Assembly: GCA_947442095.1 (NCBI GenBank) | Contig: CANEVG010000181.1 | Span: 1 to 7,146, forward strand | Length of the DNA stretch: 7,146 nucleotides | Origin: Sphingomonadaceae bacterium | GTDB lineage: Bacteria; Pseudomonadota; Alphaproteobacteria; Sphingomonadales; Sphingomonadaceae | Direction of reading: 5' to 3' | The notes under the pieces: generated by a model | The model's database searches: none | What the model was told of the DNA's origin: nothing | Seen by the model: the letters and a program-made list of their open reading frames with translations, nothing else | Made by a program: the position numbers and the translations under genes | Shown here: positions 7,125-7,146 of the stretch, in pieces | How positions within the stretch are numbered: position 1 is the stretch's first letter | Layout: the number at the start of each line of letters is the position of its first letter

Positions 7125-7146
7125 ATGGACAAGAGAACAAGGCGCC

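Noticed and set aside
5287..7140. Minus-strand open frame of 617 codons opposite the receptor
   Set aside because: It is antisense to the intact receptor frame, is rich in Arg, Ala, Glu and Val typical of reverse-read codons, and has no recognisable domain.
7125..7146. Possible start of another gene (ATG, reading MDKRTRR) at the right edge
   Set aside because: Only seven codons are visible, there is no clear ribosome-binding site, and the ATG abuts the hairpin stem; it cannot be supported from this window.
1..7146. CRISPR arrays, tRNA or rRNA genes, insertion sequences, phage or defence genes
   Set aside because: I saw no spaced direct repeats, cloverleaf-like segments, transposase motifs or terminal inverted repeats with target duplications anywhere in the window.

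Overview
The window looks like chromosomal DNA from a GC-rich alphaproteobacterium, most likely a sphingomonad (Sphingomonadales). Three things point there: a very large TonB-dependent receptor with an 'EIIVTAQR' TonB box and a terminal Phe, a chemoreceptor with the 'ADILPPP' periplasmic motif I associate with that group, and a riboflavin enzyme in which a helix-turn-helix (HTH) domain precedes RibB. The assignment rests on remembered family features; no search was run.

Layout. Positions 1-203 hold no gene I recognise, only a short inverted repeat. Positions 204-1924 (minus strand) are a decayed methyl-accepting chemotaxis protein gene with an in-frame stop, a one-base frameshift in the signalling tip, an apparent internal deletion and short in-frame duplications. 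Positions 1925-2139 are an AT-rich spacer. Positions 2140-3834 (minus) are a two-gene riboflavin operon: ribB fused to a degenerate RibA-like domain and an N-terminal HTH, then ribH 6 bases downstream. Positions 3835-4095 are a divergent intergenic region with a palindrome-bearing putative ribBA promoter on one side and the receptor promoter on the other. Positions 4096-7083 (plus) are one intact 995-residue TonB-dependent outer-membrane receptor, followed by a strong GC-rich hairpin.

How the genes work together. RibB makes 3,4-dihydroxy-2-butanone 4-phosphate, which RibH condenses with the pyrimidine intermediate to form lumazine, the direct precursor of riboflavin. The RibA-like half lacks the zinc cysteines of GTP cyclohydrolase II, so a true RibA should be encoded elsewhere. 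The receptor is divergent from the rib operon and its ligand cannot be read from sequence; a flavin link is speculative. The chemoreceptor is probably non-functional.

I found no clearly new multi-gene system. The best lead is the HTH-RibB fusion together with a nested palindrome inside its own putative promoter, which would place transcription start at the ATG (a leaderless mRNA) and raises the possibility of self-regulation by a biosynthetic enzyme.
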